From: Candidatus Accumulibacter propinquus
GTDB lineage: Bacteria; Pseudomonadota; Gammaproteobacteria; Burkholderiales; Rhodocyclaceae
DNA length: 64,000 nt
Assembly (NCBI GenBank): GCA_016714935.1
Contig: JADKBU010000056.1
Span: forward strand, 43,565 to 107,564
Direction of reading: 5' to 3'
Each line of letters opens with the position of its first letter. Positions within the stretch are counted from its first letter, which is position 1. Below the pieces are notes generated by a model. It was not told the DNA's origin, did no database searches, and saw only the letters and a program-made list of their open reading frames with translations. This document shows, piece by piece, positions 62,512 to 64,000 of this stretch. A program made the translations under genes and the position numbers.

Positions 62512-62773
62512 TCGTGCAGCTTTGGCGCAGCCAAGCCAGGCAAAACCGCTCGGTTCAGGTGACGGGACGTCGCGGCAGGCGACGAAGCGACCAGCGGCTG
62601 AAGCGGTCCATTTTCAGTATCTGGGCAAGACCGCATTGAGCGTGCGCGGTATGTTCTCCCGACGGATCTATCGCTTTGCCGCCTCTATGGCTGTGCTGGA
62701 AGTCGAAGGGCGCGACGCGCCTGGCCTGGCCGCTGTGCCCCTTTTGAAGAGGGTGAGTGCGCCGGATTGCTGA
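62492..62773 (+). CDS. Small conserved-looking protein, 93 aa
   Basis: ATG 62492 follows a strong GGAGG box inside the end of the DUF1360 gene. It begins MGCCGNNRAALAQPSQ, passes a polar linker and ends with a compact segment: VHFQYLGKTALSVRGMFSRR, IYRFAASMAVLEVEGRDAPG and LAAVPLLKRV. The Cys-Cys near the N-terminus is notable. No family recognised. The ribosome site, overlap and order argue for a real gene co-expressed with the two before it. An open frame upstream to 62333 is only read-back into DUF1360. Confidence 0.65.
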   Translation: MGCCGNNRAALAQPSQAKPLGSGDGTSRQATKRPAAEAVHFQYLGKTALSVRGMFSRRIYRFAASMAVLEVEGRDAPGLAAVPLLKRVSAPDC

Positions 62774-62819
62774 GCGGGCATACTGCTTGTTAAAGGCTCC
62801 TGGCTTCATTTCAGGACGC

Positions 62820-62857
62820 AAAAAAACCCGGCCGGCGTATATTGCGCCGGCCGGGTT
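62820..62857 (-). terminator. Rho-independent terminator of the PEP-CTERM gene
   Basis: A 12-bp G/C stem (62826-62837 with 62845-62856) and a 7-nt loop, followed on the minus strand by a T-run (plus-strand A-tract 62820-62826). It lies 20 bp after the PEP-CTERM stop and may also act on the converging cassette. Confidence 0.88.
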
Positions 62858-62876
62858 CCGAGAATCAAACCGCTAC

Positions 62877-63479
62877 TTAGAGCGCAGCAGCGCGGCGACG
62901 GCGGCTCAGTCCCAAAGCGCCCAGGCCGCCAAGCAGCATGGCCATCGTCGCCGGTTCCGGCACGCCAGGATCGCGCGAACCGGTGAACTCGGCATCGTCG
63001 AGCGTGAAGTTGTTGCCGCCACCGCCGGCGATCACAACCTTCGCAATCGCGCCAATGGCGTCGACCTGCAGAAACTCATTGTCAAGGCAACCCGTACCGG
63101 ATCCGATGTAATTGGCGGTGCACGCGCCGTTGGCCGTATCCAGAAGATTGTTGAGGCTGTCGTAGGCCTGAATCACCAGCGGCTGATTGTAGGTGAAGAA
63201 GCCGCTGAAGAAATCGACGGCCGTGGTGAAATTGAGCGTCATCGCCCCGATCGGGTTGTAGACGACGTTGTGACCGGAATGGGGCGGAAACGCGGGATTC
63301 AGGCTGCCGGGCAGGGAAAGGATGGTGGCGCCGGCGAAAGTGACGCCCGAGCCGAAGTCCTGGGTGGTGAACACGGTCTGGTCAGGAAAACCTTCGAAGG
63401 TGATGACGGATGCCGAACATGGAGCCGCCGCGCCGACGAGTGCGAGCGATACGACAAGTGCTTTCAAATTGCTGGTCAT
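62877..63479 (-). CDS. PEP-CTERM sorting-domain exported protein
   Basis: A 200-residue protein from ATG 63479 (MTSNLKALVVSLALVGAAA) with a GGAGA box. Signal peptide to about residue 23 (CSASVI). A beta-rich passenger contains VITFEGFPDQTVF, SGFFTYNQPLVIQAYDS and VVIAGGGGNNFTLDDAEF. The C-terminal exosortase signal is canonical: VPEPATM, a hydrophobic helix (AMLLGGLGALGL) and SRRRRAAAL. PEP-CTERM proteins are processed by EpsH exosortase and usually accompany exopolysaccharide or floc matrix. It carries its own sigma-54 promoter and terminator, so it is monocistronic. Confidence 0.93.
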   Translation of the reverse strand: MTSNLKALVVSLALVGAAAPCSASVITFEGFPDQTVFTTQDFGSGVTFAGATILSLPGSLNPAFPPHSGHNVVYNPIGAMTLNFTTAVDFFSGFFTYNQPLVIQAYDSLNNLLDTANGACTANYIGSGTGCLDNEFLQVDAIGAIAKVVIAGGGGNNFTLDDAEFTGSRDPGVPEPATMAMLLGGLGALGLSRRRRAAAL

Positions 63480-63562
63480 TTTGGTCTCCAGAAAAGGGGG
63501 GATAACAGGGGAAGATTCAGACTTCAAACCAAACTCTATCGGGTCAGGCTTTGCAATCCATA

Positions 63563-63579
63563 AGCAACAAGCGTGCCAA
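63563..63579 (-). promoter_or_regulatory. Sigma-54 (-24/-12) promoter of the PEP-CTERM gene
   Basis: Read on the minus strand from 63579: TTGGCACGCTTGTTGCT, an essentially perfect match to YTGGCACG-N4-TTGCW with the GG and GC exactly 10 nt apart. Transcription would begin near 63552, giving a leader of about 70 nt. Confidence 0.85.
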
Positions 63580-63696
63580 AATAAAAACTGTATTGATATC
63601 GAGCTGTTAGTCGTTACACGTCGCGATGGGCGGCGCGGACTGTAAAATTCGCCGACAACGCGTGGTGTGCTTGGGCGCAGGCGGGTGGCGTGTGCC

Positions 63697-64000
63697 TCAG
63701 ACCTTGAACTGGTCAACTGTCCCCTTAAGCGCCATTGCCAATTGTTCAAGCCGGTTCGCCGACCGGGATACCTCGTTCACCGCCGCGCTGTTTTCCTCTG
63801 TCATCTGCGCAATTTTCTCGACGTCTTGCGCGATGCTCGTACTGGCGGTGGACTGCTCCCGCAGGGCAAGAGAGATTTCCTCGACAGCGGACAGTACCTG
63901 TTGCGTTCCAGTGTGGATGCGGGTCATCGACTCGCCCGTCTTCGCTGCACGCTGTATGCCCTGGCCCACCTGAATACGGCCCTCCTCCATCCCGCGAACC
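63697..64000 (-). CDS. Methyl-accepting chemotaxis protein, C-terminal part
   Basis: The frame is open to the right edge, so only about the last 100 residues are seen. It shows the distal arm of the MCP signalling coiled coil: GQGIQRAAKTGESMTRIHTG, VLSAVEEISLALREQSTAST, SIAQDVEKIAQMTEENSAAV and a C-terminal ending in VDQFKV. The QQVLSAVEEIS and EENSAAVNEVS heptads include Glu/Gln residues at typical methylation-helix positions. The sensor and membrane parts lie beyond 64000. No CheR-docking pentapeptide is present. Confidence 0.92.
   Translation of the reverse strand, partial: VRGMEEGRIQVGQGIQRAAKTGESMTRIHTGTQQVLSAVEEISLALREQSTASTSIAQDVEKIAQMTEENSAAVNEVSRSANRLEQLAMALKGTVDQFKV

Noticed and set aside
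1..64000. CRISPR arrays, tRNA and rRNA genes
   Set aside because: No regularly spaced repeats, no T-loop-like GGTTCGAATC in a tRNA context and no rRNA sequence were seen by eye; a covariance-model scan was not possible.

Overview
The window looks like a chromosomal segment of a GC-rich betaproteobacterium, most plausibly Rhodocyclales and perhaps 'Candidatus Accumulibacter'-like. Pointers are the dusB-fis-purH-purD-hemF order, a complete pilMNOPQ block, a PEP-CTERM protein with a sigma-54 promoter, an Anbu/transglutaminase pair and pntAB. The genus is inference. No rRNA, tRNA or CRISPR array was seen.

Layout. 0-8 kb: a TPMT-like methyltransferase cut by the left edge, hemC-hemD, and on the other strand the operon dusB-fis-purH-purD-hemF. 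8-13 kb: a gamma-carbonic-anhydrase-like protein and a MacAB/TolC-type tripartite exporter (tolC, macA, separate ATPase and permease). 13.5-18.8 kb: a DUF3301 protein, an HpaB/AbfD-fold enzyme translationally coupled to a SphA-type outer-membrane channel, typA, and a ruined truncated-haemoglobin gene. 19-20.6 kb: a DDE insertion sequence with 18-bp inverted ends. 20.7-30.9 kb: kdsD-lptC-lptA (kdsC and lptB absent), then pilMNOPQ behind a tandemly duplicated promoter, then aroK-aroB-dgt. 31-45 kb: a CBS protein, pntAB, gltBD, glmU-glmS. 45.4-54.7 kb: accessory genes (tandem DUF4399 protein, diguanylate cyclase, SHOCT protein, N-formylglutamate amidohydrolase-like protein, Anbu and two transglutaminase-like proteins). 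54.7-62.8 kb: the most unusual part. One strand carries a hydrolase-lectin-GST fusion followed after 4 nt by a hybrid histidine kinase. The other strand carries a 747-aa modular protein, a DUF1360 membrane protein and a 93-aa protein. 63-64 kb: the PEP-CTERM protein and the C-terminus of a chemotaxis receptor.

How the genes fit together. The left two thirds is housekeeping: tetrapyrrole, purine, aromatic amino acid, glutamate and UDP-GlcNAc synthesis, LPS transport and type IV pilus assembly. The right third is sensory, cell-surface and accessory.

Sequence quality. Single-base indels interrupt purD, the HpaB-like gene and typA (three times), the globin gene has several, and a G/C-homopolymer block disrupts the histidine kinase. 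Most of these look like consensus errors rather than biology, so every frameshift here should be checked against reads before being interpreted.
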